Below the pieces are notes generated by a model. That model was given only the letters and a program-made list of their open reading frames with translations, searched no databases and had not been told where the DNA came from. DNA of 64,000 nt from Gnetum montanum (taxonomy: Eukaryota > Streptophyta > Gnetopsida > Gnetales > Gnetaceae). Both the position numbers and the translations under genes were made by a program. The stretch lies in assembly GCA_015680685.1 (NCBI GenBank), contig MNCI01015984.1:365314-429313 (forward strand), written 5' to 3'. The number at the start of each line of letters is the position of its first letter. The stretch's first letter is position 1. Of this stretch, positions 33,826-46,135 are shown in pieces.

Positions 33826-34110
33826 TTCGGGCCTGTGCATGAGGTAATACGAAGAGACGAATGGGGAGCCCAGGGGTTGGGGGATGTTAATCGAATAGAC
33901 ATTCAGCTCCCTTGCAGTGACACTTTAGCTCCCTTGCACGTGGTGCATGCACATGAGAGAATATAAAGAGACAAATGGGAAGCCCAAGGGTTAGGGGGCA
34001 TCAATTGAATAAAGATTCGACTCCCCTGTAGTGACTCTTTGGCTCCCATACACATGGTGCATATGCGTGAGGGAATACAAAGAGATCAAACTAAATTGGC
34101 ACTGCAACAT
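33826..34110. repeat. Minisatellite, about 130-bp unit, two and a half copies
   Basis: Units start near 33828, 33957 and 34085. Shared text: GAGAC(G/A)AATGGG(G/A)AGCCCA(A/G)GGGTT, ATTCGACTCCCCTG/ATTCAGCTCCCTTG, GTGACTCTTTGGCTCC, GGTGCAT. A stray piece (CTTCCTTGCAGTGACTCTTTGGCT) recurs at 34669. No coding capacity. Confidence 0.75.
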
Positions 34111-34729
34111 ATGTTTATAATGCATATCCATTCATGGAGATATAAAAAATCACATTACAAATGCATAAATAATGCTATTATTACATCACGGGCTTTTGTA
34201 TATTGACATTATTGTTACAATGAAAAAGATATGAATGATGCTAACACCTCATTCATAATTATTATATTATAATTATTGTGGAATCCAATAAATGTTATGA
34301 GATTATTATAATTAGAGTAATAATCCATAATTATAATATGAGATATTATGGATTATAAGATTCATTCGAATGGTAAACATTTCATAATAAATAAAACCAA
34401 GATATAATGCAATATTACTCATAATCCATAATATTAGAGATATTATTTATTCATTCATAATGCTAACCCATAATGATTATATCTCGATTAGCATTATCCA
34501 TAAGATATATATAATGAAATAATTATAAATAACTAACTTTATTTATGATGAAATGCTTATAATCATTATATATAATCATTTATGTTTATGATCATAAATA
34601 TATCATTATATATAACCGAGATAATTATAATCAAGATTATGAATAACTGAGATAAATATAATCATTAGCTTCCTTGCAGTGACTCTTTGGCTAGGGGAGA
34701 TTTATAAATAATTGGTTATTTATGATTAT
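34111..34729. other. AT-rich low-complexity stretch
   Basis: Very AT-rich with many short inverted and direct repeats of ATAATTATAATCATTA type. No gene or element end is recognisable. Confidence 0.6.
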
Positions 34730-34858
34730 GGCAGGACATGTGCGTCAGTGGAGAGCTTGTCGCTATTTTCCTCGGCATTGGCTAGGATCATCACAACATT
34801 ATCTTGCTAGAGATCTTCCTGGGGTCTAGGCTGCTGGAGGTGCAGAAGTTCTCATTTT
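34730..34858 (-). pseudogene. Subtilase (S8 protease) fragment, PA-domain region
   Basis: Minus strand reads NFCTSSSLDPRKISSKIM, then after a frame change VMILANAEENSDKLSTDAHVLP. This matches the protease-associated domain of plant subtilases (typically CxxGSLDPxKVxGKIVxC ... GxILANTxxNGEEL ... HLLPA). It repeats the same LDPR segment found at 35860-35890, so it comes from a different copy than the neighbour. Confidence 0.75.
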
Positions 34859-35768
34859 TAAAATTTACCATGTTAACAACCATATCATCCATCATATTCC
34901 ATCAATCAAAGAATACATACATAAAGAAAAGGCCTCACTGCATATGAGAAGGAAAGAAGAAATTGTCAAATTTGAACTCTTTAAGTCCTCCCAATAAGCA
35001 GGAAAAATTGTTAAAAATTATGATCGAAGTCAAGCCCATGTTTCAAATTGGCTAATAATTTTCATGTGCTACCAAAAATTCTAACACTACTACATTTTAT
35101 TAAAATGCATATTGCAAATGAAAAAGCAGCCACAACTCTAACAATTGGATGCATCTACTCCATGGTAACCATTGAATTTCAAAGCACAACCATAGAAATG
35201 ATAAAACCTACATAGAATATACAATGGGATAAAGAGAAAATGAACTTACAAATGTTCCTTTACATTGAAAAAGACTGTAGCAAAAGAAGATTACTTAAGA
35301 TAGTAGTAGAAAATTACAATTTCAGAATTCCTTACCACTTCAGAAAGCATTGAAAAAAGAATAGAACCAAACTTTGGAATGTTTTTGCATTTGGAATGAA
35401 AATGTATAGGAAGGCATGGTAAGTATTGATGATGGAAGAGCTTAGCTTGAAGTGAAACTATGAAAATTACACAAAATCATCAAAATGTAATGTTCAACAT
35501 GTTCTAATTCACTATAAAAAATTAACAAAAACACACATAAAAAGATTGGTAAACAATTTGTTTCCAGAAAGAGATTCCAATAACTAAAGGTTATTGTTAA
35601 CACAGAAACTTCAGAAGATCCTTCCCCTTAGGCTGTAGCTTAACTATAGCCATTACCGCCCTTCCTTCAATGCCTAAGGCTCTCCCCCTCATCCTAACCC
35701 TGCTTGGAAAATTTTATGCTTAAAACGTACATTCAAACAAAGCTACTCAAGAAACATATTATCCTAAT
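34859..35768. other. Intergenic, nothing recognised
   Basis: Moderately AT-rich. No conserved reading frame, tRNA or repeat end seen. It could be a decayed intron or flank of the subtilase copies. Confidence 0.4.
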
Positions 35769-36411
35769 TCATATATAAATTTTATCCAAAAAAAAACCTA
35801 AATGAAGGGATCTTTTAGCTATTATAACAAAAATTGTATTGTGATTCACATCTCCTGTAGCTCTGGGGTCTAGGCTACTGCAAGTGTAAAAGTTCACGTT
35901 TTTGTCATCGTCGAGGTTGGTGTTTTTAGCATAGATGAGTGTGAGATTTGGGTCTTCTAGTAGCAGTTCACTAGAGTAGAGGGAGGCACTGACATACTCG
36001 CTATCGTCAGCAAGCATCGTGGTGGCCAGGAAGTCGTGGTTGAGGATGCTAACGATGACGGTCATGATCCAAGGCATGAGATTCAAGGAAGTGTTGGTGC
36101 TATGTTCAAAGTTTTTAATTGAGCAAACGATGAAGACGCAACAATGGACAGTAGTGATGGAGGCACCGATGGTGATGTTGTTGGCATAGTATTGCTACAG
36201 GTTGTTATCAAGTAAGAGCAAGAGCATGTCGATGCTGTTGGACAAAGCGGTGTTTATGACCACAAGGATGTCAGAGCTGAAGCAATCGTAGTCCCACTAG
36301 ACCTTGTAGATGGCGATCCATGCTTGTTGGGCCATGCTGCAGGTAGTGTCGTTGGCATAGCTGAGCACGCTGGTGTTGGCCACAACATTGGTAGCGATTG
36401 TCAATGACGTG
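35769..36411 (-). pseudogene. Plant subtilase pseudogene, central part (downstream of element F)
   Basis: Secreted S8 serine proteases of plants. The minus strand shows TNVVANTSVLSYANDT, AWIAIYKV, FSSDILVVINTALSNSIDMLLL (the stretch that precedes the catalytic-domain core sheet), MPWIMTVIVSILNHDFLATTML and SLYSSELLLEDPNLTLIY, then a PA-domain start NFYTCSSLDPR. Family-typical glycines are lost, and there are in-frame stops after YKV and NNL. The upstream part lies at 46282-46495 behind element F. Confidence 0.85.
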
Positions 36412-37218
36412 TGATGAATTATGATATCACATCTGTGATATTGGATCCAATCATGCGATGTCAGATACCCGATATTGGGGCCTATCTCCTCACCTATAAA
36501 TAAGAGGCAGTGCCCTTGGTTTCCACATTAGATATTTAGTCCCTTAGCCAAACTCTTTCCATTTTTCCCTCCAAAGTTAAAATTATTTTTGCATGCCCGC
36601 AGTAGGAGTCATAGAGTGAACAAATATTTATTCGAGTATTGTGTACATGAGCACACTTTGTGTACGGTAATAAAGACAAACTTTATGATAGACTTTGTAG
36701 CATACAGAATAGATTAATTAGCGTTAATTATTATTTAATGCTTTTCTAGTTGATTAATGATTTCTTTCACCCTACAACTCTCTTAGTTAAATACACTCAG
36801 TATGACCGCTTCAAGCATACGTGTAGTGCTTGGTAACCCAATGAGGATTAGCGTTTGGTAATCCCAGTAGAGTTGCACTAGTTTAGGATGTATATGGCAA
36901 GTGGGAATGGATACTAGAATTAGGAGTAATTAGAACTTAGTTAATGAGTAGTTAAATTAGATTAGTTACTTAGTTATCTCTCTCCCCCTCCTTACTAGTG
37001 TAGGATATAAAACACATAAAAGCCATAAAAATCATATGCCTCAAGCTTACTTAACCATACAACCATGAGATACAAGTATGTTTGGGAAGACAACGATTAA
37101 CCAAGCCATTATTGTTCCACAAAGGTGCATAGGCACTTAGTCCTTGGAATTCGACTGGATCATGTATGAAACGCTCATATTTGTATGGTTGAGTGTAGGG
37201 GTACCTCGCCACTCATCA
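36412..37218 (+). repeat. 5' LTR of element F
   Basis: 807 bp, TGATGAATTATGATATCAC...CACTCATCA. Box starts 36423, 36437, 36457, 36471 (steps 14, 20, 14; one box mutated to GATGTC); TATAAATA near 36495. U5 end as in the other elements. Confidence 0.9.
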
Positions 37219-37219
37219 T

Positions 37220-37237
37220 TGGTGTTGTTTCCGAGAA
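37220..37237 (+). other. Primer-binding site of element F
   Basis: TGGTGTTGTTTCCGAGAA, a strongly worn tRNA-Asp-type site, one base after the LTR. Confidence 0.65.
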
Positions 37238-37351
37238 ACTTAGTTGTTTGTGCACTAAGTAGAACTTAGGAAATCATTCACATCATTGGAATGATCCCTT
37301 AGGGTTGATTAAGGAAAAGATAATATTACATTGCACATTGAACAAGACAAG

Positions 37352-39948
37352 ATATCTTCTTCTTCGCATAAAAGCACTTCACCACCTAGGACTAACATAA
37401 GAAGAAATTGGTGGTAGGATACACATGACGTTGATCCGCCAATTCCTCAACAGTTTCATGTGGTATATATTCATCCTGATGAATATGTACTTGACTTCAC
37501 CTTTATTTTCCATCAATATGAACAACTATGTTGGCATAACTTGGAAGGTAACATAGTGTTACCTCCTGATCATTCAGTCCCAAGTATGCTTCTTCGTGCT
37601 CTCACACGAATAGGCATGCAACACTTACATGCAGGATACATTGTGTAGGACTATGATTCGAGAGACTATCATCCCACAGAGGTGCAACGTCAAAGGGATT
37701 TGCAATAGGAGAGACACCATAAGTCTTTGAAAGGAAAATGGTTAAAGGATGCCCACCATGTTTTAAGCGAAATTGAGGATGATGAACGTCCCCTAAGTAG
37801 TCACCCACATAACGATATTCCTCCCCTTGACTTTGGCCAAGGGGTTGTGTATCAGAACTTTCATTTTACTATTCATAACCCAAGTGCTGATACTAATGGA
37901 CACAAAGTGTCCAAAAAGGGAACAAGGACACATGACAAAGGTGGGGATTCTAATCGCAATCATGATCGAGGTAGAGACCACTGAAGAGAAGGTAGTAGAC
38001 ACCGTCATGGTGGTAGTTCTTCTTCTTCTTCACCTTCATCGTCCCTTCATCCTCTCCTTCAATTCTGGATGTAGCGATAGAGAAAAGGATCATGAGGATA
38101 AGGGCAAGCAAAGTGGAAGTCATAGACAAAACAACCAAGACAGAAGACAAGGGCACTCTAGGGAATCATGACATAGAAGAAGGGAGAGTAGGGAATAGCG
38201 TAGGCACCATAGACACCACGAATGAGACGATCATGATGAACCCCTACTTACTACTCAAAGCATGCTAGACATAATTGAGGCTGTGAGAGTTCCAACAAGG
38301 CACCAAAAAGATAGTAGGATTAAGAGGTTAGATATGAATAACATCCCACGATTTAAAGGGGGATCTAACGTTGATCCTCAAAATCACTTACAAGAATTTC
38401 ATGATACATGTGCCTTGAAAAACATAGAGAATGAGTGGAAAAAACTTAAGTTGTTCCCACGGACACTAATAAAAGAAGCTGAAAGCTAGTACCGGTCCTT
38501 AGAACTAGAATCCATTCATAGGTAGAGTACTATGTTAGAGTTATTCAACGATAAGTATTAAACATACTCCCAAGTGTCTAACTTGCGAAAGCAAATCCAA
38601 GGATGGAAATAAGGAAGCCATGAACTCTTGGATGCTACCATGGGCCGCTATTATGCATTATTACATCATTTTCCTGGCCATGGTTATTCACAAAGGGATT
38701 AGCTACACCATCTCATAGATGGGCTTAGGCATGAAACGAGAAGAACCCTTGGGACTTATGCCCAAGGAAGACTATTTGAGCTTAGGTCCCATCAAATTCA
38801 CGGATTACTGGAGCAAGTTGCTAAGGAAGAAAGTGAGCTATGAAAGAGAGAAAGTGTGGAAGAATATAACCAAGATCCTTCTCTATGGAAGAAGGGAGTA
38901 AGATTTTGTGAGGATGAGGAAGAGTCACCACTTGAAGAGATGGTGAATAGGAAAACCTTACCTATCTAGAAGTTAACATCAGAAGTATAGGCAAAGGTAG
39001 ACCAAATGTGGGACTCCCTGGATAGTAGGTTTCAAACTGTTCTCAAAGTAGTAGAGGAGTCTAGAGAGCAAAGTAGTGATCGTGACAAAAGAAAAAAGAG
39101 AGAAGCGGAAAATGCACGTAACAAGGGTAAGGGCAAGATTGCTATTATTGAAGAGGTTGTGGACTTAGATACAGATAATGATAGTGGATGCGAGATATGT
39201 CAATACGACCATCCTAACGGATGTTGCCCTGTGATCTCACATTTGTAGGAGCCTGGGGTGTATGCACTTAATCCACGATTAAACAAATAGCAAACATCCC
39301 GACGGTTACCTTATCCCCAAGGTAACCCAAGGTAGTTCCACCAACCTTTAATGTATTATCCAAGTGGAACTCCACCACAACCGATTGAGTAACATCAACA
39401 GTGGCAGCACCCACAATCATGGGGAATGCCACCACCAAGACAACAATATTCTTACTGGTAACCTGACCCATATGGATATTACATGCAACATCCAATCTCT
39501 CCACATGACTCTATTGATCACGTGATTCCTCAACATCACTACCAAGCCCATGAGTACTATAGGACTCCATCTCCTAGGAGCGATATTCCAAAAGTGTACC
39601 ATCCTTCAAATCTAGCCGCATCTCTCCTACCAATAGCTCCATTACCACCTACTCCAGCAATGCAAGGTGAACTCCCTACTCAGCCATAGCAACACAATTC
39701 TGCTAGGGCTATTAATCCTCAACCTATTGTTGGTTCTAACAATCGTATGAAGAAAAGACCTTTCTTTAGAACCAACAGTCCAACCAAGCCTTTGCAACCA
39801 CAAGAGGCTAAGTCTTTGGATGTCTTCGTATCAAATAAAGCTTCAAAGCCCCCTTCAAGCCTAACACCACATTCAACACATATGGTCATGTTAACACATG
39901 CCATTACTGATTGGATCAAAGCTGGCCACCTTTCCAGGGAATTCTTTG
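37352..39948 (+). pseudogene. Element F gag and start of protease region
   Basis: The expected start codon is ATA at 37352. Then SSSSHKSTSPPR-like, YIHPDEYVLDFTFIFHQ, a HNDIPPLDFGQGVVYQNFHF segment, NNIPRFKGGSN near 38340, CEICQYDHPNGCC near 39190, and a proline/glutamine-rich tail to HMVMLTHAITDWIKAGHLSRE (39880-39940). There the sequence jumps into the end of RT. Confidence 0.82.
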
Positions 39949-40640
39949 ATGGTCCAAGAAGGTGTAGTACTTGGGCATAAAATATCACATGCAGGGATAG
40001 AGGTAGACCCTGAGAAAATAAAAGTCATCCAAGGAATTACCTGTCAACCGAAAACTATCAAAGACATTCGGTCATTCCTTGGACACACTAGCTACTATAG
40101 AAGATTCATAGAAAACTTTTCAAAGATTTCTAAACCATTGGTAGAGCTAATGAAAAAGGACGTACCCTTCGCGTGGACCAGGGAATGCGAACTAGCTTTC
40201 TAAACTTTGAAATAGAAGCTGGTAGAAACACCCATTCTACAAGCTCCTAACTGGTCCAAACTGTTCCATGTCATGACTGACATGTCCAACTATGCCTTAA
40301 GAGCTGTACTTACATAGTTAGATGACCAGAAATGTCCTTATTACATCCACTGTGCAAGTAAAAGTATCGTTGGTGAATAACTTAACTACACTACTACAGA
40401 AAAAGAATTAATGGTTGTAGTGTTTGCACTAGAAAAATTTAGACACTATGTATTGGGATACAAAGTATTCATACACATAGATCATAGTGCAATCCAGTTC
40501 CTCATGAATAAGCCAATGGTAAGCCCTTGTATTATACGATGGCTTGTAATCCTACAAGAGTTTGATTTAACAATGATCGATCGCAAAGGGACCGAGAATG
40601 TAGTTGCCAATCATTTATCTCGGTTGTGCTAGGATAGCAA
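39949..40640 (+). pseudogene. Element F RT end and RNase H
   Basis: Joined at about 39949 to VQEGVVLGHKISHAGIEVDP; then SFLGHTSYYRRFIENFSKI, and an RNase H part open for 73 codons (40411-40632) with VVVFALEKFRHYVLGYKVF, HIDHSAIQFLMNKPMVSP, NVVANHLSRL. The protease active site and the RT catalytic region are absent. Confidence 0.82.
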
Positions 40641-40659
40641 AGAGGATGAGTATCCAGTT

Positions 40660-42045
40660 TTCAATCATTTCCCTGATGAGTTCCTCTTTGCTGGTGTAGT
40701 GAATAACCAATCACCCATGGAGACAAACTGGTACAGTAGCATTCTTACTTATCTCCTTACCCAACAAACACCACAAGAGCTAGACCTTAAGAAGAAACAA
40801 CAGTTTTTTCATAGAGCCAAGTACTTTATGGAGATCAATGGACAACTTTACAAAGTATGTCCTGATGGCTTGGTTCGATGGTGTGTTGTCGATAGAGATC
40901 AATTGAGAGTTCTCCAAGATTCTCACGAGGGCCCTTGTGGGGGTCATTATGCTAGGAGATGAACGTCCATCAAGATCTTGCTTGCAGGGTATTATTGGCC
41001 TACCATGTTTTGGGACACCCATCAATGCATCCAATCTTGTGAGCGCTGTCAACGTGATGGGGGAATGACTACTAGAATGGAGGATTCACAACAATGGATT
41101 CAATCATTAGAACCCTTCGACATTTGGGAATTGATTTCATGGGGCCCATTACACCAATGTCCAATGGAAAAGCTTACATCATAGTTGCCATAGACTACTT
41201 AACAAAATGGGTTGAAGCAACTGCTGTTAAAGATTGCACAACATCTACAGCTGCACGATTTGTTCAACAATAAGTCATCAACAAGTTTGGTGTGCCATGT
41301 GCACTTATTTTAGATAATGGTACACACTTCACAGGTGCAACTTTTTGGAAGCTAATGCAACGCTTAAGGGTTGAGCATAAATTGACTACACCATACCACC
41401 CCTAAGCAAATAGTCAAGCCAAGGTTACTAATAGGGAGATTACTAAGATACTGACCAGAACCATTAGCAAGTATAGGTGAGACTGGAGCACTAAACTAAG
41501 TGATGCTCATTGGGCATACCGCTCCACATGGAAACTTCCTATAGGCTACTCTCCCTATATTAGTTAGTGTATAAAAAAATAAAAAAATTCCAACGCTCCC
41601 TATCCAAACTAAGCTCCATACACTAGCCATGGCATGTGACCTCAACCTTGATCTAGATCTAGCACAAAAATAAAGGTTGATGACTCTTAACTTGCTAGAT
41701 GAGAACCGACTAGCTGCCCTGTCATCTAATGAATTGCATAAGGCATTTAATAAACAATGTCATGACCTAAAAATTAGGAAAGTTAAGTATCAGCCAGGAG
41801 ATAAGGTTCTCTATTGGAACCCCACACATGTGTCACAACGTATCAAATTTCAAACATAGTGGGAAGGACCTTACATTATCTATGCAACTTTCCCTTTAGG
41901 GGCCATGACCATATATAAACCTGAGAGCTCAGATAAGAGACTGTTAGTCAACATGCAACAAACAAAACCTTTCCATGAGTTTAGGATAGCCAAAACACAT
42001 GCTACCTCTGTAGGTGGGCAACCTTGCTCATTATTTCAGATCTCC
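40660..42045 (+). pseudogene. Element F integrase
   Basis: HEGPCGGHYARR (near 40925), CERCQRDGGMTTRMED (41040-41085), a one-base deletion near 41125 in the IDFMGP segment, LDNGTHFTG near 41310, and NSQAKVTNREI near 41415 with the catalytic glutamate changed to lysine. The C-terminal part has NELHKAFNKQCHDLKIRKVKYQ and PESSDKRLLVNMQQTKPFHE. It cannot be active. Confidence 0.82.
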
Positions 42046-44007
42046 TCCTTCCAACTCAGTCATGGGGGAGATGGCCACCTTTGCTAACCATTGAAGGCCC
42101 TCAGTTCTTTCTAATTTTTTTTACACATTTTTGTTTTGCACATTTCTTTATAACATCGTTCATTTTTTGTTTTGCACATTTCTTGTTTTTTTTACACCAT
42201 CTTTCATATTTTTACCATTTCTTTATGTGATTACTTTATTTTTTTCGTCACCCAATAAGTGTTCATGATGGTGGCATGAATAATACCATATTGATTACTA
42301 ATGTTTGGATTTTACATTTGAAGTATGATGTTGATATTAAGGTATGGTTCTTTTGATTAAATAGGCAATGAGTCCATGTCGTTCATACATCCATAAAATC
42401 CTATGGTCTCCCTTGGCTTGGAACTCTACAGTCCCTTTCTCTAATAAAATTGTTAATGAATTGATGGCTGGGTATTTCTTAAACTAAGGAAAGACTCAAA
42501 GGATGAAAAGGGTGTGACTTCAAGAAGATTCTATACATTTGTGCTAGCTATTCTCTTGAGTGCTTGGATGCTTTTTCCTTGGGTTTTCCACCATTCTGAC
42601 TATTCATCAAATCTCTGGAAGTTGAGTGCATAAAAGTAAGTCTTTGCATGGTGTGCTTCTCACGCAAAAAACAAGAAAAAAAAAACAAGTGAGAATTCAA
42701 AGCACACCCCTTAGACACAATAATGAACTTGGGCTACATGCACTAGTTATAGTACTAAAAAGACATGTTACCCATGCCTAAAGGTTCCCTCTAACTAAGG
42801 CCCTTTCTCGCTTCTTAATTCTCCATCTCACTCTCCTTGGAATGGTGGTGACTTTTTGTAGAGGCATTCTTGTTGCTTCAAGAGGATAGGCTGGTCAAAT
42901 GTGTTGATGCGAGGTCATTGAATGTGGTTTTTTAAGCCTAGATTTGGAATGAGTTCTACTGAGTCACATTAACCATAAAACACACAAAAGGGACTTTACA
43001 CAACCTTGTTCTTGGGTTTACATTCCATCCTCTCCTCTCCACCTTTCTTTTCCATTTTTCACCTCATTGCCAATTTTATCATTAGTCTGTATCTTGGTTG
43101 ATGCATTGTTTTTCCTTGGTAAGTTGTGGGTAAGTTTTTAACTCTTGCTTCCAAATGACATTCCTAGAGCCTACGGACTCTTTGGTTTGTGGGTTTGTTA
43201 GGGCATCAAGGGCAGAAGCCTGCTTTGGGGAGGATCCACTAGCATTCCTTTTTGGTGCATTTGTTAATTTATTTTCTTTAAGCGTTCCTGTAATCAACAA
43301 TTTTTTGTTTCATCCCCATCCATGACATCCATTTTATTGGTATTTCTGTTGTTGCTTTTTCTCCATCTTTCTTATTCCTTATCCTTTTCCATCCTATCAC
43401 TACCGGAGGTTCGCTCTTATTTATGGGGGCCCTAGCACAATTTTTTCAAGTTTTCCTAACCCCTACACCTTAGGTAGTCACCAGTGTTAAAAATCTCTAG
43501 AATCAGTATCTTCCATAACCATAACCTCAGCCAATGCACTTTACATCGAGGCAAGGTATCAATTGCATTATGATTTATCTACCCTCACTCATTTGTGACT
43601 ATGTTGTGTGTGCAGATGACGATCATACAACAATGGACTAGGCCTAGAGGAAACACTTAGGATGGACCGAAATTGGAGCATTTACGAAAGAAGCAAGATT
43701 GGTGGCATGGATATGGATAAACAATGGAAGGTGCAATCTTGGCATCGACAGCAACACACCTTATTCTTTTTTCTCTCTCTCCTTCTCTTCTAGCTACCAA
43801 ATAAGGCTATATGTCATTTATGTATAGTGTTCATCTTTGTGGTCATGAACACTAATGTTGTCATGTATTGTATTATTGATCTGTTCACCAAGCACGTTGA
43901 GTCTGTCACCCCATTCCACCATCAATGGTCATTCAATCAATAATCCCATACCTTCCTAATATTTTGTAAGGAACTCAAGGATGAGTTTTCATTCAATCAT
44001 GGGGGTA
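42046..44007 (+). other. Element F: non-coding 3' region and polypurine tract
   Basis: CAGTCATGGGGGAGATGG (42057), TTTTTTACACATTTTTG repeats, hairpin (42641-42715), AGCCTACGGACTC block (43170), TTATTTATGGGGGCCC (43412), TGTGTGTGCAG/ATGACGATC (43605-43625), and CAATCATGGGGGTA before the LTR. Confidence 0.7.
42641..42715 (+). other. Conserved A-loop hairpin, copy in element F
   Basis: GCTTCTCAC pairs with GTGAGAATT around an A-rich loop of about 25 nt; flanks CTTTGCATGGTGTG and CAAAGCACACCCCTTAGAC are kept. Confidence 0.68.
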
Positions 44008-44620
44008 TGATGAACCGCGATATCGCATCCAACCATGCGAAGCTAGATACCTGATATTGGGGCCTATCTCCTTGCCTATAAATAAGAGGTAGTGCCCTTG
44101 GTTTCCACATTAAATAGTTAGTCCCTTAGCCAAACTCTTGCCATTTTTTCCCTCCAGAGTTAGAATTATTTTTGCGTGCCTGCAGTAGGAGTCATAGAGT
44201 GAATGGATCTTTATTCGAGCATTGTGTACATGAGCACACTTTGTGTACGGCAATAAAGATGAACTTTATGATAAACCTTAATTCTTTCCTAGTTGATTAA
44301 TTATTTCTCTTACCCTACAACTCTCTTAGTTAAATACACTCAGTACGACCACTTCGAGTATATGTGTAGCGCTTGGTAACCTAGTGAGGATTAGCATTTG
44401 GTAGTCCCAATAGCGTTGCATTGGTTTAGGATGTGTACGACAAGTGGGAACGGATACTGCTGTTAGGAGTAATTAGAACTTAGTTAATGAGTAGTTAAAT
44501 TAGATTAGTTACTTAGTTATCTCTCTCCCACTCCTTAATAGCATAGGATATAAAACACATAAAAGCCATAAAAAGTATATCCCTCAAGCTTACTTAACCA
44601 TACAATCGTGAAATACAAGT

Positions 44621-46135
44621 TGTACCATCCAAAATCGTCGGTCTCTGGCTGGAATGAAACAGAAACCTGGAGATCTCTGGACATGCACAGAAGACCCTAC
44701 CTTCGCTTGAGGGAAAGCTGGAATTAATGAAGGTAGAGTACCTTGAGTGGTCTGGACGCGGATCAGGCAAGGATTTCCCCGAACGTACATTGATATATTG
44801 TACGCTGGGTTATATGTAAACGATGTAACGAATGTAGAATGGGATGTAAATGTACAAGAGCGTAAACAGTAAACATGCAACAATGAATGAAAAACTGTAA
44901 TGATTGTTGGCAAAGAAATGTAGCAATATTATTGCAAAATGAAAGTTACAATGCACCGGTCTAATGTAGTTGTGACTTTGACACAAGGCAGACGAATAGC
45001 CCTGGTGGATGCAGGGATGACTGTGTGCTGGGTTCAACTGCAAGCACAGTGTAAAGGCTGTATGCTCAGCGTGCAGGGTCGAGATCCAATGTACAGGATT
45101 TTTGCTCTCGTTTCTTAGCGTCTCTGGTTCTTTGTTTTTCTTTGGTTTTTGCTTGAAAATTGCCAACTCCAGTCTAGTGAAAAATTGGGGTTTTTATACA
45201 AGTGTAGACGCGGGACTCGGGTTTGAGAGGGGATGATTGGCTGTGAAGTGCTGGATTCTTGGGTCGGGTGACATGTGGCGTGTTGACTGGGTGCAAAAGA
45301 ATGAAATTTTACAAGTATACAGTGTGCTGCACGCTAGCGTATATTGCTGTGCACCAGCGTATACTGTTGTACGCCAGCGTATACACACTGGGCGTATGAC
45401 CTGGGTGTATAGACTTGATCAAAGTAAAAGAAGTCCTTCAGCCTTCCGATTTGAATTCGGATGCCATGAAGATGCTGCCTGGAGACCTTCAACTAGGTTG
45501 ACCTTGCTTTGACATGTTTCTGGAGAGTTTTGATTGATGTGCGTTGTGTAGGCTGGGCGTACACTTTACACATGCTGGGCATATACACTATGAATACATG
45601 CTGGGCGTATACGCCCAGCGTATATGCTGTGAATGCATGGTGGGCGTATACGCTAGGCGTATACGTTGCATACTCAGCGTATGAACTCTAGAATGCATGA
45701 TTTCGACACCTGATGACTACTCTGTTCGTGTAAGTTGGTGCCTTGTACCAAATCTTGCTCTGAAGTGCTGTTTCCATGCTATCTTCGGGGATTGCATGCT
45801 GGGCGTATACATTAGTCATACATGCTAAGCGTACATGTAAGGCGTTTACGCTGGGCGTATACGCTGTGAATGCATGCTGGGCGTATACACCGGGTGTATA
45901 CATTGAGAATGCATACTTAGTGAAGATTAAGTATCTTGAGCTCCGAAGTTGCCATTTTTTTAGTAGTAGATGTTGTCGTGGTCATCGGTGGGTCCCAGGG
46001 AACTGCTCCTCTTTGAGTTCGATTCTGCTTGAAGCTGTCTGTGGGGCCCCCAGGTTTTAGTCATGTTAGGGAACGTCATGACTTAGCTCGATTCTTGTTG
46101 GAGAAGTACTAAGCTCAGAATTTTGTGGTGTTTCA
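44621..46135 (-). mobile_element. Solo LTR I, unrelated family, with GTATAC box arrays
   Basis: 1515 bp bounded by TG...CA with a perfect CAAGT duplication (44616-44620 and 46136-46140); the interrupted LTR reads on correctly. The minus orientation is inferred from TATAAAAA (reverse of 45192-45199), with about 0.94 kb of U3 to the right and R-U5 to the left. U3 carries three clusters of GCGTATACGC-like palindromes (45315-45412, 45559-45685, 45805-45901). No sequence similarity to the other LTRs was seen, and its family cannot be named. Confidence 0.85.
45192..45901 (-). promoter_or_regulatory. Solo LTR I: TATA box and upstream palindrome clusters
   Basis: TATAAAAACC on the minus strand. Boxes start at 45581, 45607, 45620, 45646, 45659 (offsets 0, 26, 39, 65, 78) and at 45805, 45831, 45844, 45857, 45883, 45896 (offsets 0, 26, 39, 52, 78, 91), all multiples of 13. 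The nearest cluster (45315-45407) has steps 24, 20, 20, 15, 13. Confidence 0.6.

Noticed and set aside
45509-46060. Tyrosine- and alanine-rich repeated peptides (AYTLGVYA type) on both strands
   Set aside because: They are translations of the GCGTATACGC palindrome array in solo LTR I. Both strands are open because the repeats are self-complementary.
44621-46135. Insert I considered as a DNA transposon
   Set aside because: No long terminal inverted repeats; TG/CA ends, a 5-bp duplication, and an internal TATA box with poly(A) layout fit a solo LTR better.
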